The position numbers were made by a program, and so were the translations under genes. The notes below the pieces were generated by a model. The model worked only from the letters and a program-made list of their open reading frames with translations. It did no database searches and was not told where the DNA came from. Shown in pieces: positions 1 to 11,540 of a stretch of 64,000 nt of DNA. The number at the start of each line of letters is the position of its first letter. Positions within the stretch are counted from its first letter, which is position 1. Location: positions 9,900,085 through 9,964,084 of the forward strand of contig JAQFVV010012396.1 in assembly GCA_028023455.1 (NCBI GenBank). Reading direction: 5' to 3'. The DNA is from Epiperipatus broadwayi (Eukaryota; Onychophora; Udeonychophora; Euonychophora; Peripatidae).

Positions 1-1354
1 TTAAAGATTATTACACTATCATTTTTTTTTTATATTAGAAAATGGATGATTATATCATTTTCTGCTTGGCAAAAAAATTTCATCCAAAGATGCACTTTAA
101 TATTTCAAGAACATTTTATTAATTAAAATTTGGTCTTATTTAATATTTCTAACTTTCAAATTTACTTGAATTTATTTTAAAACCAATTTATTATTTAGTA
201 CTTTGATGCTCTTCTTTATTTATATTGTTATATGTTAGATTTAATGGGCCAATCACCATGTCACTGATTTCCAATCTGGGTATATGTGCTTTAGGGATAT
301 GAATCAGGATATGCTAAAGAAATTGAATAATGATGGGAAAAGACATGTAGCAAACATTAAGATCACAGAATTGTGGGAAGGTTAGTTGACAAAGACTATG
401 AGGATAATCGAAAGTGCTCCTAAGTGGATAAAATTTTTAAAGTTATACTTTACATATATCTAATTACTGTATTTATAAATATTCAATTATAAGATTACGT
501 ATATTGATTTGAAGAAATAGACATTAAATTATAATATTATTACATATATATATATCAATTAATTAATGTAATATATTTTTTTATATACAGTAATATATTT
601 GAATTCATATTTTTTGAGTTGAGTATAAATATATAAACACTATCTGTTCATTTTATTTTCCTATCATTTTTATTCCATTATTGAACTATATATTCACAGT
701 TATAACATATATATTTGAAATAATAATACCTATATTAATTACAAATATTTTGCTAGCATAAAGAATACAATTTATGAAAATAAGTTATCAAGGGATTTGC
801 AAATGAAAAAATATTGAAAAATACTGCCCTCTGTTATTAAATATAGCATCCCTAGATTTGCTGGTCTGAATTTCATCATATGAAATTATTTTAATGAGGA
901 ATACTTATACTGCATTTTAACTGAGCTAATTCATGTTCTTGAGATTTATCTAGATCCTCTCAAAAATGGAATTATTTTAAGTCATTCTAATCTGCAGCTC
1001 AGGTTCTCTTCTTATTAATTCTGTCTACTAAGCCATTCATTATTTTTTTTGAACTCATAGTAAAGTCTTATAATGCTATGTTGGACATTCTAAATATCAG
1101 TTAAGTTATACCAGCTTAATTGTCCATTGCTATATTTATTTTAAAATATGTTATATTCAAATCCTAGAAATAGTGCTCACCTATGAATCTTCACAGTTCT
1201 ACAATCTTACAATTATGAATGCATTTAATCTTCTCTTTTTTATTTGTTCACTTACATTATACACACCTTGATTGCAAGCTATATTGTGAATTTCCAAGTT
1301 ACAAATTTCAAACTGATCTCTCTCATTGTACACACACACACACACATATATATA
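1..1354. other. AT-rich sequence with no supported gene
   Basis: AT-rich sequence with short TA runs. One open stretch of 46 codons (245-382) ends near a donor-like AAG/GTTAGT, but it shows no family similarity I recognise and does not resemble the missing N-terminus of the synthetase. I leave it unannotated. Confidence 0.5.
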
Positions 1355-1424
1355 TATCTTACATCATAGATAATGTTCAATTACATATATATATATAATT
1401 GAACATTATCTATGATGTAAGATA
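1355..1424. repeat. Short perfect hairpin around a TA run
   Basis: The sequence from about 1355 to 1383 is repeated as its exact reverse complement at 1397-1424. The arms are about 28 bp and the loop is a short TA-rich spacer. It follows a CA/TA microsatellite at 1328-1356. Confidence 0.75.
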
Positions 1425-1747
1425 GAGCTTCAGAATACCTAAATCTCTTCACCAACAATGGTACTTTGAATTTTCTATACATATATCACAATTGCAAACT
1501 GTTTGATTACAAGATTTGAGTGCATTCACAATCAACCAACATATTTTATATTTTTATATATAATCTATTAGTGTGACCAATTGGTCTGGGGATAAGAATA
1601 TTCTAGATGGGGATTTTAAATATTTTTCTCTTACCACATTTATTAAATAAAAGCTTGTCTGAGCTATTGGTATGCTCCCTATTATATATATATATAATAA
1701 TTAAAACAAGTTATAAATTTTGTAACTTGCTTTTAAGCTTGCATTTT

Positions 1748-2106
1748 ATGATCACTAGATGGAGCTTACCAATAGCTCTAATCAAACTTCTATTTTATAA
1801 GTGCCGAAAGAGAAAAAAATTCAAAATTTCTATCGGGGGTCCCTATTTCCAGATCAACTGGTTTCGAGCTTGTGGCTCACTTCGGTGGAGCGCGGGGATG
1901 CCAGAAACTAGATCTAAAATACCAACTCAAAAGTCAGCACTTATAAAACATTTCTATCAATTTGAAAGTGCTCCACTGAGGTGAGCCACAAGCTCAAAAG
2001 CAATTGAGATAAGGACCTCCGATAGAGATTTTGAATTTTTTCTCTTTTGGCACTTATAAAATAAAAGCTTGATTAGAGCTATTGGTAAGCTCCATCTAGT
2101 GATCAT
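1748..2106. repeat. Fold-back (inverted-repeat) element, about 360 bp
   Basis: The left arm (about 1748-1892) and right arm (about 1969-2106) are inverted copies of each other with roughly 90% identity. Both outer tips read ATGATCACTAGATGGAGC inward, and both contain an AGCTTGTGGCTCAC block near the loop. The loop of about 75 bp is more GC-rich than the surroundings. A shorter third copy of the arm tip (an AGCTATTGGTA block) lies just outside at about 1643-1680. The structure fits a fold-back or miniature inverted-repeat DNA transposon. I could not define a target duplication. Open frames read through it are artefacts of the arms. Confidence 0.75.
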
Positions 2107-4340
2107 ATATATATATATTATGATAGATAGCAGGCACACCAATATCCAATACCAGAGGATACCACTAGACCTATAGCCTAGAAAATGAGAATTTATTGAT
2201 GAGGATACCAAATATAAATGCATACATAGCTGTACCATCACTGATAGACATTTAAAATGCCTCTAGATCATGGAGAGTGAAGATTATTTGCAAATATCAA
2301 TTGGCAGAGAAGACAACAGCAAACAACATGCTAAATAATCTAAGAATAAACAAAACAAAGTTTATTTACCATATAATAGAGATCAAATACAAACAAATTC
2401 AAATACAAATGCATTTGAATGGTAATTACCCTTTTTTCATATTATCATAGTGTATTTTCTATCTGACAGCTTTAAATATTATAGTTTAAATTCACTATAA
2501 ATGTTTTTACATGCATGCCATTACAAAATTAAACCTATATACTGTGCATTTGTTGCTGCAAAGCAAAATATAATTTATGGGGATAAATTTCTCTGAACCT
2601 AAACCAAATCAAAATCATATTTAAGTATCTCAAGCAGGAATAATATATAATACAGGGAAGAAAATAAACATATACAAAATGAAGGGCAGGGTATATGTCT
2701 AGGGGATCATTATATAAATTCATATATATATATATATCAAAATGCATATATATATCAATGTTTAATTTTACACGAGTGAAATAGTAAACAGGCAAATTGC
2801 CTATAAATCTAAGCATAATAAAATCAACTTTTAAATGATTTATATAGCTACTTGCACAATGCATTAGAAATTTTATATATATTAATTTACATTAATGATT
2901 TTCAATATTTTCAGAGACACTAAATTTTAATTATACTATTAAATTTAAACTTAGGAAAAAATGATAAAATTTTCTTATATTTTTCTTTGTTTTGTTAAAG
3001 ACTTACTTTTTTAAAAATAAAAAAAAACTTTTCTTTTGAAGAAAGATTGATCTAGATTATTTTAAACTAAATAATGATTACTTTAATATTAGCAATCATA
3101 GAAGTAATTTTTTAAAAATAACTTTTTGTAAGGGTAGAAAAAGAATTTAAGAAACAAATTGGTTTCTTTTATCTCAACTATTTAAAAGAAAATATAAACT
3201 ATTATAGCATCTACAAAAATAAAATAAAGAAATATTTAAAGCCCCATGCTATATATATATTGAGATAAGTTGTTATAAAATATGAATATTAAAAGTAAGT
3301 TAATAGAATAAATAAATATATGAAATAATCTAATGTAATTTATAAATATCAGTGTTGCCAGTAATGTAAGTTTAGGAGTTTATAAAATAGTTCATAAAAT
3401 AAATAAATTATCTTTTAAGTCCAAAGGAAAATATGGATGAGTAGATATTATTTTCTCTCAAGTGGAAATATATATATATATGTTGGTGAAATAGAGCTCT
3501 TTAGTGATTTATGAGTGAAGTCTTTCCATTTACTAGTTTCCAATCTTAGTCACAATTGAGTTATGCTGCAAGTAGAGAATTGTCATGAAATTTTTCCTTT
3601 ACTGTTGAGAAGTACATGTTTAACTGCTTATGTGAAGATAGTTGGCACAGTATTGAATCAAACTTAGTAAGCAAAGTTGGATATCCTAATGGTTATGGCT
3701 CAGCTGCTGGTAGAGATTCAGTATACATCATTTAAAGTAGGCAAAATCAAAGACCAAAATAAGAATACAAGTCAATGAATTATTTTCTGAGCTGGTCTTT
3801 ATATATGATCCACCTTTGCAAAACCCCCTTTTTTAAATTAATAATCCCATGTGCTTAACAAAATTTGTTATTTAAACAAGACAGTAATTACCTTAATTAT
3901 CACTGCTTACAAAATTTCCTAATTAAGCAAGCCAGTAATTATGTCAATTCTTCATGTTTACATAATTATTTAATTAAATCAACCTACCTGTTTATTCGAT
4001 TCTTTAATTAAGAAGCCACATATTTATAGATGACCCTTAGCCATCTTAATTTCTAAAAATATTTAATTGACATTTTTCAGAATCAGGAACAAAGCTTAAA
4101 AAGAAATTGATTTTCCAAGAATTTTTAATCAATGAAAATATAAAATAAATGAGTTAAAGTTTTATAGATTAGTATTAAAAACTTTGTTCTTGTAACAAAT
4201 TTTAAAACAGATTTATTTGAAATACAATTAATTAAAAAAATCAGTTTATCTTTTTAAAACTAAAATAAAATAGACTTAAATTTGATTTTAAATGTAAACC
4301 TTTATCAATATGTATGTATATATATATATAATAATAATAT
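2107..4340. other. AT-rich sequence with no gene seen
   Basis: Very AT-rich, with TA microsatellites at about 2720-2740, 3250 and 3470. No coding pattern, RNA gene or clear transposon end was recognised. Confidence 0.6.
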
Positions 4341-6203
4341 TGTAACGGAATAGCGTTACATAGGGCTTGAACCTAGGAAAGTTAAATATATATTAACGAC
4401 GAAATAAATGACAGGTACAAAACTTTTTAACAAAGCGATCTTGTTTTAAGAATAAACGAGAAACAGCCGTGTCTAAAGCAGATCGCAGCTATACATGAGT
4501 ACCCGTCAGATTTATTGAAATAAAATTAAAAGAGTTTTTATTTTGTGAGGAATTAATTTATTATAATCATTATTTGTCAAGTTTGCTTTTTTTGTTATTT
4601 CATTTTAAAAGAAAAAGAGAATGTTCGAGAACAAATTAGAAAATTTATTAAATCATTTTGAACAAAAAGAAAAAAAAAAAATAATAAGTAAATTAATTAA
4701 TCTGCAATAGGTAAAAAAATTCCAAGCGATCTAAGATATTTTGAATGGGGGGCAATTAGTAGAGTCAAATTTAGAGAAGTTGAAACAATAAGCAGGATGT
4801 ATGTTGGTAAAGTCTAGATAACAATCCAAATTTAGAAACAGAGGTGATAAAAAGTGTACACTGCTATTGTACTACTTAGACTTCTGACTCCGGCTAAAAC
4901 AATATGTAAGAAAAATGGAAAAACTAAATTAAATTCCCACGTGGTGCAAATGTCACAGAAACTATTAAATAAAGAGGATCCTTGATTAGCAAATAAGAAC
5001 TAATGACTTATGAGTGCATGATAGAGATTGGAGGAAAAATTCAAGGTGTCACGGCGGGAAAGAAGAGAGAAGAAAAAGGCAAGACGGAACCGAAAAAGGA
5101 CACAAAATTGAAAGTTGTTGAAGGCGAAATCAAGTTGAATTGTAGCGGAAAGTATTATTAATTTTTTTTGCGGAGCTTCCGGCTTGGCCGCCGAACCTTC
5201 GCACCTGGCACTGCTGATCGTCCTAGAATGCTCTCAACCTCGGAGAAAATGAACTCAAGGACCACACACGCCCTGGAAGCCTCACCCAGAGCCGACATGC
5301 GGAATTAATAAAACATCGCTCAGGATCCCATTACAGTCTTCTCATCCCCAGGTAGTTATCTTTTAACATTTGCTTACACATTCATGCACCAGATAAAATA
5401 CTTTAAAGTGGAGAACGATTTACAAACATTAAGTATAAAATGATTAAATTGCTAATGACCAACCGAAAAACTAAAGAACTCAACCAGTATAATATGTACA
5501 ATTAATACTCAGCCGAGATCTATGTAAGTTAAGACTCGCTTCCGTAATTGTGTTATCTAGACTTACTAAATAATATATCTGCATAATAATTTTATTTACC
5601 CAGTTTACAAATAAATCATTCACTTAATTAATGTTTCTTTTATTGATCGCTTGGAATTTCAAATTTATTTATCCAATGTTGAATGAGTGCGGGAGTGATC
5701 TATTTTATATAATTTGAATGGGTGCATTTAATATGTTAGTTAAACGTTAAGTATATTTATAGCATTTATAATTGTCGTACCATTCTTAGTTTAAGTTTTG
5801 GGAGATTTATTTTGGGGGATATAGGGCGGGCCCAACCATGATAAAGGTATGTCAATAGTGTGTTAAGAGTAATGAGCGATATAGTTCGGAAATAGTGGCT
5901 GTGTTCATTTCTTGCTGTCCGCTGGAGCGATGCTTGGGCATGTTCTGTGGTATAGTTGAGTGAGCGTGTGCACGTGCGTGGCGAGCTTGTAAAGGTTCTC
6001 CTGGCGCCTATTACTCGGATTCAATCTGAATCTAGGTATGAAACAAATAAAACGTACGTGTATATGTGTTTGAAACTATTTGCACAAAACATTATGTAAC
6101 CCCGAACGACAGAACACAGCGGGTTCGTAAAAAAAGGGAATCGTCAACAGAAAAGCCAAAAGGAGAATAGTGTCTGCAGTAGCAGTAGGACTAGCGGGTT
6201 ACA
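4341..6203. mobile_element. Probable solo LTR or LTR-type insertion (1.86 kb)
   Basis: A block clearly richer in G+C and CpG than its surroundings begins TGTAACGGAATAGCGTTACA and ends GCGGGTTACA. The TG...CA termini with a 6-bp terminal inverted repeat (TGTAAC/GTTACA) are typical of LTRs. It is flanked on both sides by ATAT, compatible with a 4-bp target duplication, although in AT-rich DNA this is weak evidence. No gag or pol frame and no second copy are present, so a solo LTR is the simplest reading. It could instead be a non-autonomous element of another type. Confidence 0.55.
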
Positions 6204-7651
6204 ATATTAAAAAAAAACTTAATGAAACTCGAATTTGATTCATAATTGCCAATGGCTACATTTATCAAATAAATTATAGAGATAGGACACTATTTTAATA
6301 TATAATGAAGAAATTTAAGCTTTATAATCAAACAGGTCATAATTACAATATAAAAATCAGCTTATAACTTTTAGTTTGTAGGTTCAGTTGTTCCATATTT
6401 CTAACTCACCTGACAAATGGAAGTTGCTTCATGAAAGATTCAGTCAGAAAATGTTTATGCTGAAAGATAGATCATAATATTATAGCAATCAGTCAAAGAA
6501 TGTGCTGTAAATTTGAAATTTGATTAGTTATAAATATTTCTTAGATGTATTAGTCAGTTTATATATATATCCTATAATATAGTAAAATTCATGTTTAATA
6601 TTATGAAGCCATCAATTTCATGAAGATATTGTTTAATGTTAAGAGAAGTTGGGTTTTGAAGTGAATTTGTTTGGTTATGGAAGAATTTTAGTAAAGTTTA
6701 GTTTTTTTGGCTAGTATTGTAATGTTATATGAGTTTATAGATATATAAAGCAGAATATGTATACTGTTATGTATGATAACTTGCAGTAAATTGGCTGTTG
6801 CTTAAATTTATTTATACATTTTGCATTGGTAGTTTATATAAACTTAACTAGTTTTTATTTTATCATATATAATAATTCCTCTAAGTCTCATGCAGCTGTG
6901 CAAAAAGTTTTCTTAACATGGATCAGTTTACATTTAAAAATTCAAATTAATAAAATGTGTAACATGATTTATGATATTTTATGAAGTAATGATATCAAAA
7001 CCAAAATCTTTGATAAAGACAGCACAAGAAATTTGGGAGATTTGTAAAAAAAAAAAAAAAAATACATGAAATAAATTGAAAATAAAATATTTATTACTAA
7101 AGTTTTGAATAGATTAGATTAGGAAAAAAATATCAGAGATTAAAATATATGTGTGTGCGTGTAACTCATGCATGTAAGAGCAGACAGATCAAATTTTGAA
7201 AGAGATACATAGTAAGTTCTTCCTTAGCAGTAGAATGATCATTAAATATAGTCTGTTCATGTTCAGTCTTATATATCCTGAATAGTTTAACAAAGTATTA
7301 TAATGATGCAATCTGAGCTAAAAATTTCAGAATCGATTTTCAGTTCAGTAAAATAGGTAAAAAATGATTGGAATTGATAAATTCTCAATCTGACACTATA
7401 GAGAACTCAAATGTCATATGGTTTTTAAAATAAGTAATTGTCTCACCATTATTGATAGTCTCTAGTATTAATCATAGTGCTGTTCACTTTTTTTTATTCT
7501 TTTGAATGGAAGATATGACAAATCTATGCTATATGGGGATCTTAATAATGCTTAAACTACTATTGCCTATTCTCTTCTTTGCTGTAATGTTAGCTCTTTC
7601 ATCTTCTTAAATAGCCACAATTTTTTTAGTTTTACTATGACAATTTGAATG
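6204..7651. other. AT-rich sequence with no gene seen
   Basis: AT-rich flank between the LTR-like insertion and the hAT element. It contains a poly-A run near 7048 and short TA/TG repeats. Nothing coding was recognised. Confidence 0.6.
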
Positions 7652-7659
7652 CCATAGAC

Positions 7660-8531
7660 CAGTGGTGCCCAACCTTTAACTTGACGCGAGCCAGTTGAGA
7701 ATTTAAAAAAATTTGGGGAGCCACAATTATATATTACATTTTTCATATTACATTTATAAACATGGTACTTGGGTACTAAACCTGCAATGTAGGGAGATAG
7801 GTGGGGGGGGGATGGCCTATTCACATTGGTATCAATCCGCCGTTTCTAATGTGGCCAAAATAACGTGTACACGGATCTTTCTCGATGAAAACATCAATAT
7901 ATACAGTAAAATATATATGTGTACACGAATCTATCTCGATAAAAACAACTATTTACAGCACTAAACATCAATATATATATATACAGCAAAATATATACGT
8001 GTATATGGATAAAAACAACTGTTTACAGCACTAAACATCGATATATACAGCAAAATATATACATGTACATGGATTTATCTCGATAAAAACTATTTCCAGC
8101 ACTAAACACAATATATATACAGCACCAAACCAAACGTCTACAAGGATCTTTCTCGATAAAAACAACAATATATACAAGAGCACTAAACACAATATATATA
8201 TAGCACCAAACCAAACGTGTACAGCAAAAAAAAAAAAAAATGGTGTAATATGTTAAAAAGAAAAAAAAATGTAAATACATTTTATTTATTAAAAATTTGG
8301 TAACATACATATAAATTACAATTACAGGAAAAATATATTTTATTTAATGTGAAACCTGACACTGCATATCATTATTGTTTGTATTGTAAAAATGTTTATT
8401 TTTTAGTGTGTGCATGAGCCATCAAGGAACATAAAATATTTTATCAATTTTTTTGAAGAGTGCAATTCGAGCCACATTAAACAGTTACGCGAGCCACATG
8501 TGACTCGCGAGCTACGGGTTGGGCATCCCTG
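7660..8531. mobile_element. Non-autonomous hAT transposon with intact 8-bp target duplication
   Basis: The termini are imperfect inverted repeats: CAGTGGTGCCCAACC at the left and GGTTGGGCATCCCTG at the right. The 8 bases immediately outside are identical on both sides (CCATAGAC at 7652-7659 and 8532-8539). This is the hallmark of hAT insertion, which makes 8-bp target duplications. The 872 bp encode no transposase, so mobilisation would need an enzyme from elsewhere. Subterminal GAGCCACAT and GCGAGCCA motifs recur near the right end, as in many hAT ends. The interior carries a degenerate minisatellite, listed separately. Open frames on both strands across this region are spurious. Confidence 0.9.
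7864..8225. repeat. Degenerate minisatellite inside the hAT element
   Basis: Five to six imperfect units of about 55-80 bp. Each has a CGTGTACA/ACGGATCT block, then TCTCGATAAAAACAA, then CAGCACTAAACA and an ATATATACAG run. Units differ by small deletions. The array fills the middle of the transposon. Confidence 0.75.
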
Positions 8532-8813
8532 CCATAGACCCAAGTTTTTTAATGCTATTTTTTTTAAAAAGTTGAGAGTCAGTCATTTAGTATTAAAAAC
8601 AACAAAATAAAAATATTACTGAGTTGCAAAAGTTTGATTTAGCATTTTAACATTTCATTTTTACTTTTAGCATAAACTTTATTGATGAAGTATGTGGTTA
8701 CATGGTTTATATTAGTTTAGGTATATAATACCGATTACATATCTGTAAACATACTTTAGTTGATATTTAGGTGATTATGAGACTTCAACACACATCACTC
8801 TTCTGTATAATTA

Positions 8814-9145
8814 AATGAACATATTAAGGTCCTATGTGTATGGGGGCAAACTGACTTAAGGTCACCATGGGTATGACAATAATATTGGCATCAACAAGGA
8901 CTTTGTGCATTCCATCCTCAGATTTTCAATGAAATGGATTACTGAAGAATTGAAGAGTGGAGGAAATTAAAGCTTGTCCATTAAAGTTTAAAGATTTGCT
9001 ATTTTAATATAAACTGAGCTCTGATTGTATGTATGTATGTGTGGGAGATGATCTGAACCAACTGATGAATGTTGGTTCAGCACAAAATATGTTTATTGGA
9101 GATCATTTATTTTTTTCACATGTATGTGGTCATGTATATTAATTG
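8814..9145 (+). repeat. Interspersed repeat family, copy I
   Basis: Shares an ordered series of blocks with the copies near 36.1-38.8 kb: a CATTCCATC.TCAGATTTTCAAT block, CTTGTCCATTAAAGT, then GGAGATGAT, then ACCAACTGATGA, then a CAGCA block. Identity looks like 75-80%. No coding capacity is seen. The family could be a SINE or a non-autonomous DNA element; its ends are not certain. Confidence 0.65.
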
Positions 9146-9278
9146 TATAAATAGATTGGATAGTGGAAGCTTGCAAGTTTGAGTTCAAGTTTCTTATAAT
9201 TACATTAAATTTAGTATAGACAATATACCTATATTGAAATATTATATATATAAACTTTAAATTGAACATAGCTCAATG

Positions 9279-9562
9279 TTTATATAAACAAAGAGAGTAA
9301 ATGATCTTTCTCCAAGCTATGAATTAAAAACACTCTATATGTTAAACAAAATATCAAGAATAGAATGAATTATTCTTGGAGCTTTGATGTTTAATTAATT
9401 TTATTCTGAATTACCAATGGTGTTGACAAAGGTATACTTATAAACATCAGTGTCCCAATGATAGGTGGATTTATTCTATTGTCGACCATTTATTCAATAT
9501 TTAAAATACATTTAATTCATAGCCTGGGAGAGAGTGATTTACTCCCTTTGTTTATATATAAA
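9279..9562. repeat. Inverted-repeat element (MITE-like)
   Basis: The outer arms at 9279-9328 and 9511-9562 are reverse complements with a few mismatches. Both read TTTATATA..AACAAAG inward to GCTATGAATTAAA. Total length is about 285 bp with no coding potential. A target duplication was not resolved because of TA-rich flanks. Confidence 0.6.
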
Positions 9563-10237
9563 TATATAATCAGATTCAAAATAATTATATACAAGTGATG
9601 AAGAATTAATTAAGGTATGAAATGTGCTATTAGATTTAAACTAGTTTTATAGGTTAGTAAACATTTTTAAAATTGAATGTTTCACATGTAAACCAGAATC
9701 ATAATTAAATTTGTAAAATTTGAGAAGCAAAATAAGCTTACTTACAAATATTATTTTGGAAACAATGTAAACCAAACAATAGCCATTAAACCGGATAATG
9801 TATTACGACATATAGTGATGCCATTATGACTATAAAATTCTTGCTTCAAGCTACAAGTTGAATCATTATAAATGTTAGTGTGTTTCCATTTGATAGACTT
9901 AAAGTTGAGAATCTCCCAACTAAGTACACACATTCATAAACCAAACGTTTGCCCTATCAATTTAATAACAGTCTACTATAAATTAGCTATAGCTTAATAT
10001 TTATTTATATAATTACTATTATGTATGCAAATTTATAAAGTTAATTGTAAGTTTCATTTTATCACATTTAATATTTTAGTTTAATTGTATACTTGTACAG
10101 TTTTTAATTTTGTTTTTGCATCTCTTTATTTTAACTAGCTTTAAAATAATTTTGAAACTAACCTTATAATGAGTTAATGAATATTTATTTGTTCATGGCG
10201 CAATTGCATAAACCTATTTTTCATACTCTTTTTGCAG
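9563..10237. other. AT-rich intron or 5' flank directly upstream of the first visible exon
   Basis: No coding pattern. It ends in the polypyrimidine tract and AG acceptor used by the exon at 10238. No promoter element can be supported here, because the exon is internal. Confidence 0.6.
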
Positions 10238-10445
10238 ATTGATTATACTCTTAAACAATCATATACTTTTCTTGAAGTCAAACAGTATTCCTATTCATTT
10301 GGAAGTGCTTTAGTAAAGCGGGGATTTAAAAAGGGGGATGTTGTTGTGCTCTACACAGCGAATGGAATTCATTATCCAGTTGTGATTTGCGGGACTCTTG
10401 TAGTTGGTGGAATTATTTCCACAGCTAACCCTCTCTATAGTTATG
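10238..10445 (+). CDS. Acyl-CoA synthetase (ANL superfamily), internal exon 1 of 4 visible
   Basis: This exon encodes 69 codons plus one base of the N-terminal subdomain of an ATP-dependent acyl/aryl-CoA ligase. Such enzymes adenylate a carboxylic acid and transfer it to CoA; 4CL-like animal members are often peroxisomal. It begins IDYTLKQSYTF and has the family pattern of a TF-x-E block, then GDVVVLYTANGIHYPVV, then a GG-x-x-STANPLYS block, in the usual order and spacing. The acceptor is a pyrimidine-rich tract ending TTTGCAG just before 10238. The donor is TATG/GTAAGC after 10445. The exon enters in phase 0 and leaves with one base of a GAT codon completed by the next exon. No start codon is expected here: family members have about 40-60 residues upstream, and I did not find that exon in the first 10 kb. 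The family call is firm. The substrate cannot be told from this part. Confidence 0.9.
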
Positions 10446-11265
10446 GTAAGCTCTTTTTAAAAAAACAAACAAAGATAATTATATTAATAAGGCACTGTGA
10501 TTCTCGTAACATTATTTAAAGACTCAGTGAAATCATACTAAAAGTAGTGAGAATAAATATGCGGATAAAAAAAAAGCGCATACTTGAAATCACTACAACT
10601 ATTTGGTTTTAATGCTTGATGAATAAATATATTTTGAAAATATTTATGCGCAATCATATAAAGAGAAGTTTATAATTTGCATATGTACGATTAATATATA
10701 TATTAGAGAGATTGTAAAGTCTGTATATGTATGCAGTATATATTCATTTCCTTCTAATTTTGAATTTTGTTAGATTAATCGGTTTTAATTCATGTTATAT
10801 AGAGATTTAATTTTACAGTACTCTTGTTTTTGAATTTATTTTATTTAAAATGTTAATTCAATTATTTTTTTTTTTAAATTATTATTATCACAGTTAAGTG
10901 CTCCCTTAAAAACAATTAGGCAGTGAACTTTAGGTGAGTTCAACCCCTCAATCTCTGATTAACTTTAGAACATAGAGATAATCATTTTATTATCCAGAGA
11001 TATAAAATAAGATTGTCAGTTACAATTCCCATACTCCTCCGAGAAAGAGCTAAGATAATTTATACATGATGTCATGATATACATAATGAATGATAAGATT
11101 TGGTACTTTAATTCTGCTATTTGTTAAAGCACATACATTCAACTAGTGACTTCATTAATACTCGGTGTACACTCTGTTTTCAAAATAAATATATTTATTT
11201 AATTGAAATATAAAGCTTAATAAATATTTATAAAACAATACAGTTCAGTGAAATTACCACTATAA

Positions 11266-11500
11266 AGTCAACATCATTTTCGATTCTTAGCATCCACTGC
11301 AGGATGAAGATCTTTCCAAATTTAATCAAGTTTCTACAATCCACAACCTCTCTTTTCCACCTCATAACAGCAAACTTCTTTATTTCATTCATCCATATTT
11401 ATTTTTTAGGTTTTCATACTCTCTTGGGATCCAATTTAAACATGTAAGAAATATATTCAGCCCAGCTATATTTTAATTTTAACAATGATGTTAGCAATAC
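11266..11500 (-). pseudogene. LINE 3'-terminal fragment (same family as 48.58-48.85 kb)
   Basis: Read on the minus strand this gives SWAEYISYMFKLDP, then NEIKKFAVMRWKREV, and ends near ILQWM with several stops. It is a decayed copy of the C-terminal tail seen better at 48579-48850, where the W-x-GHIARR-DD...KRPRKRP...RW pattern is clear. That pattern belongs to the extreme C-terminus of endonuclease/reverse-transcriptase LINEs found widely in invertebrates. Only the last 80 or so codons remain. It lies antisense to the host gene and next to the 3' tail of a second LINE. Confidence 0.65.
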
Positions 11501-11540
11501 ATATTTGTTCTCCCATTCATGCATTTCATTTTAAAACCTT

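Noticed and set aside
245-382. Open stretch of 46 codons ending near a donor-like AAG/GTTAGT
   Set aside because: The best acceptor is weak, there is no similarity to the synthetase N-terminus or any family I know, and the stretch is short for AT-rich DNA. It could be a genuine exon of something, but cannot be supported.
1607-2241. Two overlapping open frames (125 and 94 codons) on opposite strands
   Set aside because: They are mirror readings of the arms of the fold-back element and share peptide strings for that reason only.
8410-8610. Open frame containing HVTRELRVGHPCHRP
   Set aside because: The coding look comes from the GC-richer right end of the hAT element and its flanking duplication; it is not a gene.
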